Positions 1 through 14,800 of a stretch of DNA of 63,485 bases are shown here, one piece after another. This stretch comes from Saccoglossus kowalevskii (taxonomy: Eukaryota; Hemichordata; Enteropneusta; Harrimaniidae): contig NW_003106595.1 of NCBI RefSeq assembly GCF_000003605.2, forward strand, positions 394,068-457,552. The letters are read 5' to 3'. The notes beneath the pieces are model-generated. The model was given only the letters and a program-made list of their open reading frames with translations, was not told the DNA's origin and ran no database searches. How positions within the stretch are numbered: the stretch's first letter is position 1; each line of letters begins with the position of its first letter. Position numbers and translations under genes: made by a program.

Positions 1-354
1 ATATGCCACTTACCTAGGACCTACAATCATCACAGTCAGCTATTGATTGCCATTAACTAAGCAAAGGTATGATGCTAGTAATATTTCATCAACGACGGCT
101 ATTGGCGGTCATTTTGATTAGTTGAATGAAAAAGATGTTAATATCACAATCTCAAGTATCTGTGTGGTTGTGGGAGAATTTAAACTGGCCAATTAGCATA
201 GATGCTTATGACATACCATAGTGGATCATACTAAAGTATGTGTCATAAGGTGAGTTACATCGATTTGCCATGCTAATCACTAATACTTTTCATGCTTAAT
301 GTACTTGTATATTTATTTTAATTCACATTTCAAATAAGTCTTTATTGGTTTCAG

Positions 355-2154
355 ACATTATTGAAAGAGCACATTGATTTGCTACAGAAGACCTCGGGTG
401 CATGTGCTGTGTTGCCAAGGACACTCACAAAAGTGTTGAACTCACAAGCCTGCCATGGTAAGATTTGAATGCCATGTATGTAGTAGACCCACCAATTGTT
501 TCCATGAGTGAAACTGTTTGCAGCCATAAATGCTGTATGTATTCATTGAAAGCCACTTTAATACTAGTATATGATAATAATGGTGTCCAATTCATTTCTC
601 TTTACAAGGGGCAATCAAATTTGGTGATGCTTTGGACCACCATGAGTGCACATCACTGATCAGGTCCTTGTCACATTGTGATTTACCATTCCAGTGTGCC
701 CATGGTAGGCCCTCATTAATGCCCATCATTGACCTGGATATACTCCGCAAACAGTTGGATACTGAGGTAGGTCAGGTAATCTACTCTCCCATATCCAGAC
801 ACGTACATACAGACTTGCATGGTTGTCAATTCAACAAATCACGAAATATCACGATACTACCTATGAGTATAGTACTTGTAACTGGATCAGGTGATATGGG
901 ATTAGTGAGCAATCGACATACACATGAATAACAAGCCATGCATGTCACAGTCCCTGTTAGTTATCAAATTTAAGATATATAGTTTTGTTTATAGTAATAT
1001 AACTGGAATATAACCATGTGAGGAATATGATTTTTTAACATTAAAATGATTGACATTTGTATCTGATCGTCAAACAAGTACTTGTCCATATTGAGAGATA
1101 TTGCCCTGCCCATTTAAGAGATATGGCTCTAGAAGCCCAATCATTAAAACAAAATGGCCGCCAGTCAGCCATTTTGAATCCAATCTGAAAAATAAAATAA
1201 CGTGCATCAGGAACCTGTAATGTCTAAAGTATGTTATAAGTTTGAACAAAACCCATCCATAAATGCAAGAAATGTTTGATATTTGGGGATTTTTTTTATC
1301 ACAAAATTAGCCACCAGTTAGCTACTTTGAAAAGGATAGTCAAACCAATATATCTGTATATCTATGACATGATGTATAATGAATATTTAAAATTTGAACG
1401 TAATCAGTGAAAGCAAGTCAGACATATGGCACGAGAACCACATTCATTAAAACAAAATGATGTGCATCAAGGTCTTATAATGTCTAATGTATATACCAAT
1501 TTTGAACAAAAACCATCTGTAAACAGCCGAAAAATGCTTGATTTTGATGATTTTTAGCACAAAAATGGCCGCCATTGGACATTATGGGACCTTATACCTT
1601 ATGCAAACAATTTTATTTTTGCAGATTGGATTCAAAATGGCTGATTTTTTTTAATTAATGCTGTTCAAGAGCAATATCTCCCAATATGGACAAGTACTAG
1701 TTTGATGATCAGATACAAATGTCAATCATTTTAATGTTAAACAAAACTATATATCTTAAATTTGATAACTAACGGGGACTGTGCCATGCATGGCTTTTTT
1801 TTTTGGTTTGGTAATACCGACAGTTTCCAAATATTTGCAATCATCACGCATTGCAGAAGTAAAATTCATTAATATCAAATTTGCAGTATGATTCGTTGGC
1901 ATTGATTCCGCTGCAAGTCTTTTTTTACGGTGATAACTTATTCGTAATCTGTTTTCTTTATGGCCATGGAACATCGTAAGTGAATGCGTTTTGATGGAAA
2001 TGATACACTATGTATGGCTTCTACTGTTTTTCACTTAAAATTAAATCGGTACTTGTCAATAATTTATTTTATCAATTCATTTCAGAAATGTTCCAAACCC
2101 AAACTGTGGAAACTTAAGCATTTGATGGATAAAGAAAGCGAGATGGAACAATGA
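355..2154 (+). CDS. MLH3: MLH3, C-terminal end (last three coding exons)
   Basis: DNA mismatch-repair protein MLH3, the MutL homologue that pairs with MLH1 as the MutL-gamma endonuclease in meiotic crossover resolution and mismatch repair. Coding exons: 355-458 (5' coding part before it is outside the window), 609-766 and 2086-2154, ending in TGA. The reading frame joins cleanly (phase 1, then 0) with AG/GT borders. Recognition rests on the conserved C-terminal endonuclease region: the motif SQACHGAIKFGD across the first junction, then LPFQCAHGRPSLMP, which matches the vertebrate MLH3 end (SQACHGAIKF, CAHGRPS). The final exon encodes a short basic tail (KPKLWKLKHLMD), a little shorter than the human tail. 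A candidate poly(A) signal AATAAA lies at 2354-2359. Bases 1-354 read as intron with nothing else recognised. The gene is convergent with XPO5. Confidence 0.9.
933..1796. repeat. Foldback element in the last MLH3 intron
   Basis: Two long arms are inverted copies of each other. The left arm starts AAGCCATGCATG near 933 and runs to about 1190. The right arm, read on the other strand, starts at 1796 and runs back to about 1620. Matching stretches include TTAGTTATCAAATTTAAG, TTAACATTAAAATGATTG and CCATTTTGAATCCAATCTG. The arms differ by several indels. The centre holds further inverted segments with the AAAATGGCCGCC motif also seen at 12.4-12.7 and 21.7-21.8 kb. This looks like a non-autonomous DNA transposon, family unknown. 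Confidence 0.75.
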
Positions 2155-2353
2155 AAGCAGCATTATGCTAATTACATATAATTATATACCAGGTTTTGTT
2201 TTTACAGCATCAAACTTCATAGTTTGTAGGAATTTCACTCGCTGCAATAGAAATATATGGAGAACATTTTAGATTGTATGCTGCAATTGTACTGATCAAA
2301 CTATTTACAATGTATAATAACATTTATATAATAGCATAATAGAGAAACTTCTC

Positions 2354-2359
2354 AATAAA
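2354..2359 (+). promoter_or_regulatory. Candidate MLH3 poly(A) signal
   Basis: AATAAA 200 bp after the MLH3 stop codon. A matching signal for the opposite gene, XPO5, is the TTTATT at 2593-2598 (AATAAA on the - strand), about 210 bp past its stop. The two 3' UTRs therefore probably lie close together or overlap. Confidence 0.4.
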
Positions 2360-2807
2360 ATACATACATACAATGTGAAATATGAAATAACAGAAATTTA
2401 TTTCAGTTGTACATTTCTTCATCTACAAATAAACAATATTTATTTGGCATTACACACCTAATTTAGTGTGTACATGTAATATTGGACTCTTTAGTATTAA
2501 AAATTGCAATTCTGTGTGTATGTTGTGTGATATATTTTACTGTCTAGACAGTGAGGGGCACTGATGTATAAATTAAATTGCAGTGGCAGTGATTTATTGC
2601 TAGCTTCTCAATTTATATAATTTGATCACATGGTGTATATTGTCAAATTCAGAAAATCAATTTTTCGTTAATTTACAGAACAGAATCTCAAAGGCCAACT
2701 TTTTGAATTTTAAAAAGTTTTCTCAGTTTTAAGATTTAAAAAATAAAAATGACCTGGATGTTTTTCGTTTAAATAAACAAAACTGTGAATCTAAAATACA
2801 AATGTTC

Positions 2808-5800
2808 TCAGTTTCCACTAAAGAGCGATACAAGCCCAGCTTCTGTGGAATCTTGCTCAAGAACTGGACGAAGTCTTCTCTTCGTTGACTTGAATAATGG
2901 CGGCAGATCCCGAATGTGGACGTGTCTCTTGAATTGCTCACCCAAAGCTTGCTGAAAAATGAAATAAAAATTTGAAGTTAGAATGCTACTCAGCAGAATA
3001 CTTACAAATTTTATGATAGCCGTATGTGATAATATATACAAGTCAAAAACATACTAGTAACATTGTATATTCAGTTATGATAGCTAGGGCACATCTCATA
3101 TATGGAGAGTTAATTCAGATTCCTCCCCACAATTTATACATTTTGCAATAAAATGATATTGGGAGTCACCAGTCTAATTGAAAATGATGGTTATATTTTA
3201 GTGGATTGTGGCTATTTTGTTAAGTATTGTAACACGTTAACCATATGGCAGAGATATTATGCCAATGACATAGACTGAAAAAATCTTATGTTAATGATGG
3301 GGTACTTATTGTTCTAAGTTATTTCAAAAATATGGGTTTTAAAAAGTGCCAAAAAATGCAATTTTTCATTAACATTGTGTTCAATGGAATTGTTCTAAAG
3401 CGTATTTTTGAAAAATATTACCGGGGGATAGGACAAATTTCTCAAAATATGTCAGTTATTTCATGGTGCCATGGGAGAATACATGTAGCTCCATGATTTT
3501 ACACAATAAACCAATGAACATTGCCATGCGATTTATGACAGATTTTCTCTAAAATTATCAGTGGGCTTCTACCTTAAGAATGACTCACCCCTATAACTCC
3601 AGAGATCAGTTTCTTGAAAGCGTCTTTTTTTCGTTTTTCCGATACTGGTTTATTGGCTGCATTCATCAGAATGAATCTGTCGTCAAATTTCTTAACATTG
3701 TCGTAACTACAGTCTGGGATTTGCAGCAGGACTGAGGCAATCTCTTCGTACATGGGTCTCTATGAGAAAAACACACAAACAAATTGACATAGCTGTATTT
3801 CCATCTAAGTGGACTGACTTTAATGGAGAATTCAAGCGAATACACAAGTGAGCAAGCCATCCTGAACTGCGTTTGGTTTACCAGTGATGATTCATGTTCT
3901 TTTTGCCCAATCATCGCCGTTGGGGAGGGTTCAGCGTACTTCTTAATGACAATTATACAACACTCGAACCCAATGTATTGCAGTAATAACACACATAGAA
4001 TATATAAATAATGTGTGGTAAATTAAAAATAATCTATTGTTAGATGCAACTATTTGTACGTAATATAACAATTGAATATTCATCCGTTGACAAAGATGGG
4101 AATAAAACGTGTTAAAACGTGCTTTGGTCGTAGAAGTTCACCATCTTACCATTGCGCAGTATGCTTCAAATGCAAGGCCAACCAGTGCCGCCTGACACGC
4201 GTCATGCTGGCCGTGAACTTGTAACCCACACAATACCATGACAAACAGCTGAGTGGATGCGTCTGCAGGTAGCGGTTTGGACACCACCTAACGAGAAACC
4301 AACCAAAGATATTATTATTGGCTTTGTTACTTTCCTTTCACCATTGCATTACTTTCCCCAATGGGTGTGTACATACTGATGCGAGTCACTCAGAAATGCA
4401 TACATTTGTAGGTATGCTTCGTTTTCAACACCTATTAAACTAAAACGACTGCAACATTGATCGTATCATTACATGGCATGGAACCCAACAGATCAAAGTC
4501 TGCCCCATATAAACTGAAATATATTAATTATAACTGTCCCTCACCAGTTGTAAAACTAATTTGCATATGTTGACAGCTTTCATGCAGGTTGTTGTATCGG
4601 CCCATGCTAGCGGTGAAAAAGTGGACATCAACAGTATCTCACATAGGGACTGTAGAAAAAGTATATTTCCATTAGCAAAATTACACATTAAACTAAATTA
4701 TAATTGTTTTACATCATAAATTCGGCGTATAGCTTTAGCCCTTCAGTATTACCCAAAGACTAGTATTTGTTCTAAGACCATGAGTAACACAAGATACAAA
4801 ATACATATAAACAACCATTGTTACCTGATCTTCCAACAGACATTTGCCCAGTTCACTCACAGTGGCCTTGTCATCACCGACTGTTGCTATGGTGTCCATT
4901 TCATCCTCCCCTCCCATATCCATGGTGACACTACTCTCAGCTGTCTTGCCAGCTCTAAATAATAAAGCTGTAAGAAAGGAATCTAATAATTGACTGAATA
5001 GCAAGAATATATATAGTCCAATGCTACTCGTATTGTCTTACAGAAATAAAGAACTGTTTCTGGACTTAAACCACACTTGTAATATCACACTATTAGTAGT
5101 GTTTATTTCACAGAAGTGCCACCACTGCAGTGGCTTTGGCAGAACCTCCCTGAAATGGCCATTCAGGGGTGTTCTGGTAATGATGTGCACTATCAATGTT
5201 CCATGATGAAAGTGAGTGCTATTTCTTCTTTCTTTTTAAAATGACTTCGGGTCAAATCACAATTTCAAATCGGGTAAGTCCAAGAGTTATTTCTCTACTG
5301 ATTGAGCTAAGCAGGTGATCATACATGCATGTATCACATGTACCATCCAGTTAGTTGCATATCATACCAGACATATCTATTAATTCAAACAAAGGAAACA
5401 AAGTGATAGGTTCGTGTAGAACCTTGCTCAAATCACCATTGTCTGTTTTGATACTGTGGGGATACCATTGGACAGTGGGCGTGTGGTTCAAGTCAGATAA
5501 CATTAGCTTTCTGTGTATCTGAATTGGAATCTCATTGGGCATTGCGCTTAGTGATTCTAAGTCATCCACTTGTTGGACTATACATTACATAAAACACCAG
5601 CAGGGCATTTCTGTAATTTCACGATTTACTGCCATGAAATATGTGCAACTGATTCAACAAATTAATGTATATGCCTCTCATGCAGTTTATAGTGAGTATA
5701 CTTTGGTAAATGAAAAAAAAAACTAAATAATTGGATATATTTCTAAGACCAAAACACAATTCCAAATTATAGTGCATTGTGGGATAATTTTGACAGAATC

Positions 5801-8800
5801 GAACCAACTCCACCCATCTCATGCCTAGTCGTTCAACCTAACAACTATCCCAGAATGCACTATAATTGCGATATGGTCTATTTCTCATTGATAACACAAT
5901 TCGTATTTGTTTACTTAGTAAATCTATATAATCCCTTGTGAGCAATCTTGTCATCTGATCTTCCAAAACTTCCTGGGATTCCTGGTCATCATCATTGTCT
6001 TTTTCTGTGCTGATGTGGAAATACACAAATATTGTGAATATTGCATACATTTAGGGTACAGAGGTATGGTAGTTCAAAAATTTTCTGACTTGACTAGAAT
6101 ATAATGGGCAGGGAAGTAAATTTCATTCATGGGTCTTTCTTTCACATATTCAATATATACAATATAGTCGCCACATACTCGCGGCAAGGCACAATAACTA
6201 ACCAGTATCTGCATACCATACTGTTGGTATTTGGCCGAGTACTACAGCGGCAGATGAGCGAGTACATACATGTAAAAATCTAGTGTGCTGATGTTATAAC
6301 TTTATCTTACAATACTAATACCACACACCAGTACAAATGTGCAAGACAGCTTAAATTTCTATTATTTCCAGTATCTTACCTTGTTTCACTTCTCTTACGT
6401 ATAACCTCCCATTTTGCGCTGAGTTTAGTGATTAAAAACGAACACAGTTGATACAGTATTGGTACAAGCACTGTGGAGTGACACTCACTAGGACAGTACT
6501 GCGTGAATGATTTCATAAAGACACGTGAAATCAAACAAGTTAAGGAAAAATGCATGGTAATAGACTTAAGTGTATTTCAAATGTTTTAAATTTATGTTTT
6601 TGTTTTTTTTTAAATAACACAAACTATCGGTGATATTAACAAGTCCAGTACTTTTCGCTATCAACATACAGGCCTGGAATACAGTAGTATTGTGATGCAG
6701 TAAATTAAGAAATCACGTCTGGTGGAAGGGGGTCCCATAATTAGTGACATGTACATGTTAGTGGAGCATGTTCACTTTTCTTTGCTATCACTGTAATGTA
6801 CAGAAAAATATTGCTGAGATTACAAACTTAAGATTCTCAATAATTTTGTATTTCGTAATGAGGTATTCCATGTCATGTTACTGTTATACCAGGACGACTG
6901 TGAAATAAGACTGATCTGAAACGAACATAAAGGATATGGATGATTGGCCTGAGTCTGTGATCTGGTATGTGTTCCATGTTAACAAATATTGAATTCAGGA
7001 TGACCTGAGTCAGCTTAGGTACTGTGTAGTACTCGTAACCGAGGCACAGTCCAGCATTCGCCAGAATATGGTAGCTGTAAATAACAACAAGGATATAGTA
7101 AATTTCTGCAGAGAATGTGACAAATTCTGTAAGTACGGTACAACTGTATACATATTCCAAACTTTTCAATTTTTCAGTGGTTTATTTTTTTTATGCGGAT
7201 TCCCTCTTGTTTAGCTCCAAAGCGTTGGACATAAAACTATTTACATGCTGATTATTATCTTAGAGCTTATCACAGCAGAACCTGAAATATCTGACAGTAT
7301 TTGAGAAAAGTCACAAAGAAAAGAAGTGAAATGCTAAGAGGATACAAAGACATGATAGCATTGATTTGAAAAATACTTCATTATCATAAGTGTTGTCATG
7401 GATTTAGTTATGCTGTGTGGCAAACACAGATTTGCAGCACAGTTTGCCATTTCTTTGAAAACTTGGTGGAAAATCATAAGAGAAATCAAAACTGATTCTC
7501 TCAATTTTTAAACAAAGAATATAATCATTTTGTCTGTTAGTGATTATATTATAATCTTTAGTTAATACAGATATTCAATTAGAAACTCTGAAATCTTCAA
7601 TTAGATAATTCTGTCTGCACATCCATTATGGTAGAGTGGAATGGCTGGATGAATGTGAATACAGAGTTACAAACTAAATAAATGTATCAGGGTAAGTAAG
7701 CATTTTCTACCTCGTCAAATTGGCCTTTTTTTCCCAATTAATTAACTTCAATCAAGTGAAGTACATATCATGTAGAAGACAACTATAGGCTACATGGACA
7801 ACATTTAAACACATCACAGTCAATTTCTGACCACACTAAGAGAAACCATATTTTGACACTAGAATAACGAATATCTTGATAAAAAGTGATCATATCAACA
7901 CAACAGGTGTATGTACAGCAAATTTAAATCACACATACCAGTTATCATGATTAATGGCTATAAAATTATGCATTCGTTCCACTGGTGATTTATTGACAGG
8001 AACTTCAGCAGCGGTTTCCCCAGAGAGATAAGCTGTATTGATACCTGGAGAGAAACAATACAGAGAAGTTTGCATGGTAATTTGCTGTGAGATCACTGAA
8101 GAAATGGAAATATTTGCATATAGCTATTTTTTCAAAATAGAGTTAAAGCTATGACGTCTAGGACAGAAGCAATTTTTACACACATTCATTGGCGTTTTTA
8201 GTTACGGTAGCAATTACTGAGGGAGCAACAACAATGAGTACAGGTACAGACATTTCCCTCTTGTATACCCCTTTCCTCTCACTCAGTAATTAAAGCAATG
8301 CATGCAACTAGGCAACTTTCTCACCTAAAGCCGCTAATTTCTCATGTTCTTGCATATCATAAACTTTGCTGTATTCAGGAGATAGTTTAGCCCTCATCTC
8401 AGGTAACCACAGATGATTGAATGTCCTGGAGAAAAAAACAAAAAAAAAACAGTATCCCAATCACATACACACATGTCTGCAAAGTATGAGCCTCTGTACT
8501 CTGGGGGGAACCTAATCTCAAAACCAAATCTCCAAAAAATGCCTGGCGCCACATCCAAGTAATTAATTCCATGATGGCAGCATGTGGGGAACCCTGCATG
8601 TGGCACATTTCGTGATGCAATTGATCTTGAATATGTGGTAAATTACGATCAATATCAAGTAAAGATCAATATCAAAATTTGGGTTGTAATGCTCTGCTGA
8701 GATTAGATGCTGGTAAGACACACTACACATTAACACCCCCACCCGCCCATACAGCAATGAATCAAAAAAACTGACCTGATCAGTGAGAAGACGTTATCAA

Positions 8801-11800
8801 GTAGAACAGATGCAGCACTCATGCATGGATTCTTCAATACAGGAACATCATTCTTAAGTTGACCACTCACAAAACCACCAACTCTGGCTTCCTATGAATG
8901 AAAGAGAATAATGAGAATAACAGCTACATCATATTCAAAAGTTTTTATCTGATTTTTCCTTCCATGTAATATATGAACATTGAATCACATTACATATAAT
9001 AAAGCTCTTGATCAGACAAATATTACTTCCTGAGTCATTTCATCATGTGAATACATACATGTATAGCCATGGTCACGGTCATGATCAAAATGAGTACAGC
9101 GTTCTTTTCATACAATACACAAATCCCATCACATTCATGCAGAATTAATTTTCAAAAAATGAACTTTCCTACTGATTTATGAGTTAGGTAAGAATAATAC
9201 GAAATCATCTCGCAATTTGAGGAAAACATCCTCCTTCTGTACTGCAGGTGGCATTCAATCATTGTTAGGCTTGATTACAAGCCCTCACCATCACTTACGT
9301 GGACACATACATTTTGTATAGGTGACAAATCAGAAAAATCATATGATTTGAGTGTTAATACTTTACCTCAAGATCACTGGGCCATCTGCTTCTCTTCAAC
9401 ATTGCTAGAATAGTGTTGATGCAGTACACGATATTGGATCTATTCACACCGACAACGTCTTCAGTGCTTGGTGCAACCGGCTGAGTGTCTAGTCCAATGT
9501 GGTGAATGAAATTAATGGCTGAGGAAAATGCCCTAAAAAAAGTACAGATTTGAATATAATGAATAATTGCATGCCTTTATTTGTGTAAAGTTTACACATT
9601 TCCTGGTGCTCATCTTAGTACATTAGGAATATACATACGAAACATAGAGCACTACTAACTTGTTGCGTGCCCTCAGTGGTGAACAATGATATTCATTTGT
9701 TTTTACATACTGCCTACTTATCTATGGTACATGTATTTAATACTAAATATAACACACTTGCGACCATACCCAACTTACATTTTCATTGTATCTGAAAGCC
9801 ATATCTGTTGAATCGGCAGAGCTATTTCATCAATAAAAGCCTTTTGTTGTTCAAAGTTCTTGACTTCATTACTGAGCAGTATAAGGGCTTCTAGCAGCGT
9901 GATTTTCTCAAGCTGCGTAAGCTCTTCCAAGTCTGTACTCAAGTTCTTTACCTTATCGTAGATTTCATCAAAAAAAGGCTGAAGGGAAAAAAAAAATTTT
10001 AAATTTTCAGTTAATTATAACTGAGCAACATAAATTGATGAAACTTGAATGCAAAATTTGTTTTTCTTTGTTATCTTGATAGTTGAGTTTAAACAGTCAC
10101 AAAATCTGAATCTCATTCATTTGGTATGAACAAAATGCAACTGAATGTCAGATCTTTCTAACTGACATGACAGAAATCAATAAAAAGTAACTTTCCATAT
10201 CTCTAACTTTACGCAAATCTTTATATCGTAACTGCTCTAATGTGTTCATTTCATAAGAGACAAATTTCACAAGTCAAAGAAACCATAAAGCATTGTAGCA
10301 GTAAAANNNNNNNNNNNNNNNNNNNNNNNNNNNNNNNNNNNNNNNNNNNNNNNNNNNNNNNNNNNNNNNNNNNNNNNNNNNNNNNNNNNNNNNNNNNNNN
10401 NNNNNNNNNNNNNNNNNNNNNNNNNNNNNNNNNNNNNNNNNNNNNNNNNNNNNNNNNNNNNNNNNNNNNNNNNNNNNNNNNNNNNNNNNNNNNNNNNNNN
10501 NNNNNNNNNNNNNNNNNNNNNNNNNNNNNNNNNNNNNNNNNNNNNNNNNNNNNNNNNNNNNNNNNNNNNNNNNNNNNNNNNNNNNNNNNNNNNNNNNNNN
10601 NNNNNNNNNNNNNNNNNNNNNNNNNNNNNNNNNNNNNNNNNNNNNNNNNNNNNNNNNNNNNNNNNNNNNNNNTCTTTACAACTTTTGACAAAGATAGAGC
10701 AAGCGTGTCGTCTGACGTTTTGAACTGGACGGCTTCTGGTCTTCTAAGAAAAGAGTGAAATGAGTATATTGATAAACATTTACAAACAAATAAAAACAAA
10801 AAATATATATAAAACAAGCAGCCTGTCGGCTGAGATAGCTCTGCTGTTAGCAATGCACATTTCAATTAAAGAACTGAAGACATCATTAGAAAATGAACAA
10901 TATGTATAGTATCAAAGCAATCGGACTTACAGTTTTTAACAAGAAGTCGAAAATATCACTTTTTACCAAAAATTACAAAAATATTCACCAAAATAAATAG
11001 AGAATTGAAGATATCATCACAAAACAAACAAATCTGAGAGAGGTCCACATGTAGTACCTATATATGTAATATCAAAGCAATCGAACTTGCGGTTTTTAAC
11101 AAGAAGTCAAAAATATCACTTTTTACCAAAAATGACAAAAATATTCACCAAAATTAGAGAACTGAAGATATCATCACAAAATGAACAAATCTGAGAAAGG
11201 TCTACATGTAGTATCTATATGTGTAATATCAAAGCAATTGAACTATTGGTTTTTAACAAGAAGTCGAAAATATCACTTTTTACCAAAAATTACAAAAATA
11301 TTTACCAAAATTAGAGAATTGAAAATATCATCACAAAATGAACAAATCTGAGAGAGGTCCACATGTAGTACCTATATATGTAATATCAAAGCAATTGGAC
11401 TTGCGGTTTTTAACAAGAAGTTGAAAATATCACTTTTTACCAAAAATTATAAAAATATTCACTAAAATTAGAGAATTGAAGACATCATCACAAAATGAAC
11501 AAATCTGAGAGAGGTCCACATGTAGTACCTATATATGTAATATCAAAGCAATCGGACTTGCGGTTTTTAACAAGAAGTCGAAAATATCACTTTTTACCAA
11601 AAATTACAAAAATATTCACCAAAATTAGAGAATTGAAGATATCAACATGAAATGAACAAACCTAAGAGAGGTCTACCCAAGGTACATATACAGCAAGTAT
11701 CAAAGCATTCAGGCTTGTAGTTTTCAAGAAGAAGTCGAAAAAGTAAAACATTGACACGGACGACGACGGACGACGACGACGACGGACAATCACTCATATG

Positions 11801-14800
11801 ATAAGCTCCGCTCGACAAAGTCGACAGCGGAGCTAAAAAAAGCAAACGGCATGCTTGCAAATCTTGCTGTACTTAGATTAAAGTGTGATCTCTGTTCTAG
11901 CTTTGGATCAAATTTGCCTATGCAAATGGCTTCCAGACAGCCATAGTGAAATCCAATCCTGAAATGAAATGCATGTGTGTGTGTGCGCGTGTAATGTATC
12001 ACTATGACAACTTTAGATCAAAACTACCCACCCAAGCAGTGTGGCAAAATTCACAGTAACATTGCTAATGACATAGTCCCCATTGTAATTAGTGGAAAAG
12101 TTATTCATGCCTAAAATAACGTAATATGGATCAAAAGCATAGTTAAATGATTTAGATTGTATAATTGGTTGGTCTAGCATCAACAGAAATTAGATGTATT
12201 AATTGACTCTTTCAAAATCGAAATATATGGTCTGAAATTAAACAGGATATAGTATTCATGTATTTTTTGTATCCAAACTGAATTTCATTTGTCCAGGCTC
12301 ATGTACAGAGATATAAGATTGCAGGCAGACAACCATCTTTGATTCAATTGTGAAACTAATTGTCATGGATATGTATCCTAACATGTATAATTTGAAGCGA
12401 AAAAAAACATGTCAATGATACGTTTTGAAAATACAAGTTGGCAGCCTGTTGGTCATTTTGGATTTGAACACAAAACAAATCATTATAGAAATGTATATGT
12501 TTAATGTTTGTATCGAATTTGAGTGAAAACCGACAAACAAAATGGGTGCCAGTTGGCCATCATTAATCTGATTGCAAAACAAATTATCATAGATTACATG
12601 TCCTAACATGTATAATGTATGTACTAAACTTAAACAAAAACAAAACAAAATGGCTCCTAGTCAGCCATCTTGGATTGAATCAGTAAACCACTGCATGTGC
12701 ATATGTTCCAGATAAAGTACTAGGCACTTGCAGAGAATGAACAGATTTGGTTTACAGGGTTCTGAAATATGACTCTGGCCAGACAGACAGAGACTGAATT
12801 GTAATGGTGAAGAAATCACTGGTAATGTGATAAAAAATGGTAGATTTAAAGGTAGCTAGAGAGAGAGAATGAACATACCTTGGTTTGACCAGGCAAGGAG
12901 AATACAACACAGTCAAACAACTAGAATGGAAAATAAGAAAAATGTGTAAAGCATTGTCAATTTCATAACTACAGTTTAAATGACACTGGGATAAATATGC
13001 AAATGATATGCAAATGAATATGCAGTTAGTATGCCCTCTATGGACTGATTTTGTAGGGATCTTAATGTAAAACGGAATCCCAAAAATTCAGTTGAGCTTG
13101 TTGGCTGCTGGGAAGAAATGTCTTGTATGCGATTGCAGGTGACTTCTGAAGGTGAAAACTAAAATCTTGTGGCCCCTGATTTTATTTTCATAAAATGAGA
13201 AATTTATTAATATGATTTTTCAAGGTATGATTTTGCTGCATCAGGGAATGTACAAACAAGCTTTTGTTCAGCCTCGCAAAATCTCTGAGCATCAGTGACG
13301 CATTCATATTGATGTAGAGGTCACACTTCACGCATTATGTCTGAGAGTTACATGACAGTGGTTACTTACCCTGTGTAGCACACGTGGTAGCAACTGTGTG
13401 GAATACTTCATAACAGGAAATAATGACGAGACACAAGTGAGGGCGCATGACAGTAATAGCGGATCCTGTTAAATTGACACGAAAATTTATTTTTAATTGC
13501 ATATTAACTTGCATATTAAGACGAAATTCAATCGTGCTGCTCGCAATCATATTTTTATGCAAGATGAGTCCACCAAATTTGTGCTAACAAGTAGCACTAA
13601 AACAGATTACGCGAGAGCACACTCAACTTAAATTAATTCCAATTAATAACAACGTAATCAACAACACTAATTAAACTCCATTGTGTGATTAATTAACAAA
13701 TAACTCACAAATAAATGATTGATTCAATCTTCTCAGCAATTTTGTCATTTTTAATTCATCAAATACAAATAAACAAATACCTGAACTTGATACGACAAAA
13801 CTTGGCTTAATAATTCGGTGCATTCTGCAATGGGTGGAATTTCTAATAAAAATACTTTTTGCATCACACATTCTACAAAACAAGTCATGGCATCCCAGTC
13901 TAAGTAAACTTGAGAATGTAGACTGCATGGAGTGTTACCTGTAAGTAAACATAGTCAAACTATTGAGGCCTTGCACATTCTATAAAACAAGTCATGGCAT
14001 CCCAGTCTAAGTACATTTGAGAATGTCGACAGCATCAGGCCTTAGCATCAATAGTTGAATAATCGACAGATTGATCCTTTCAGATGATTGGGTCAATTAG
14101 TAGAAAGGACAGTAGAAATTTGAATGGAATTACTTACTGTCGGTTGGGGCACTAAGCTGTTGCCTTAGCCATTGCTTCGCAAGGTCGAATGATATTAAAG
14201 GTTTGATTCTGTTGCAAAATCTGATGGACTCTATCTGGTGTGCTCGGAACACTATTGACACCATGAAAAAATATTAAGACATGAAAATAAATGATATACA
14301 TTTAAAAGATAAATTTAATAAATATTTGTGGAAGGAATTATATAACAATACAGTAATCTGCATCACATGTTGAAGGTCAACCTATGACTCAATGTCCAAA
14401 TAAACGGCTGTTTATTGACTAAAAAAGTCATAATGAGCGTTACAATATAAACTTGAGATGCGAGTGCAAGTTCACCGAGATCTCATCGTATTGAGTGATA
14501 TCCACCTGTGCATTCAAGTAGTACCTATGTATAGTCAGTCATGTGACTGAATAGAACCAACCAGTACATAGTACATGTATTCAAAATCATCTGAAACTAG
14601 CAAATCACAGGCAGGTATACAAATCGTCAAAAATGAATTAAATTGATGGTAACTACCTGGATTCTTATTCATCAACAGACTCGTAATAATTACAGTAAAA
14701 ACAAATAATAGAATCGACTGCACATTTAACCTTGATAAAATCAGTTCATCTCAAAAACAGGTACTTCTTACAATATCATACTTCTTTTCTGTGAATATTA

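Noticed and set aside
5351-5569. Extra XPO5 exon in the intron between 5915 and 4952
   Set aside because: The frame does not resemble any part of exportin-5, and the flanking exons join directly with phase 1 (A + CT), so no exon is needed.
10240-10865. Reading frames spanning the N run
   Set aside because: They are artefacts of translating N. The true XPO5 exon here is read in a different frame (NVRRHACS).
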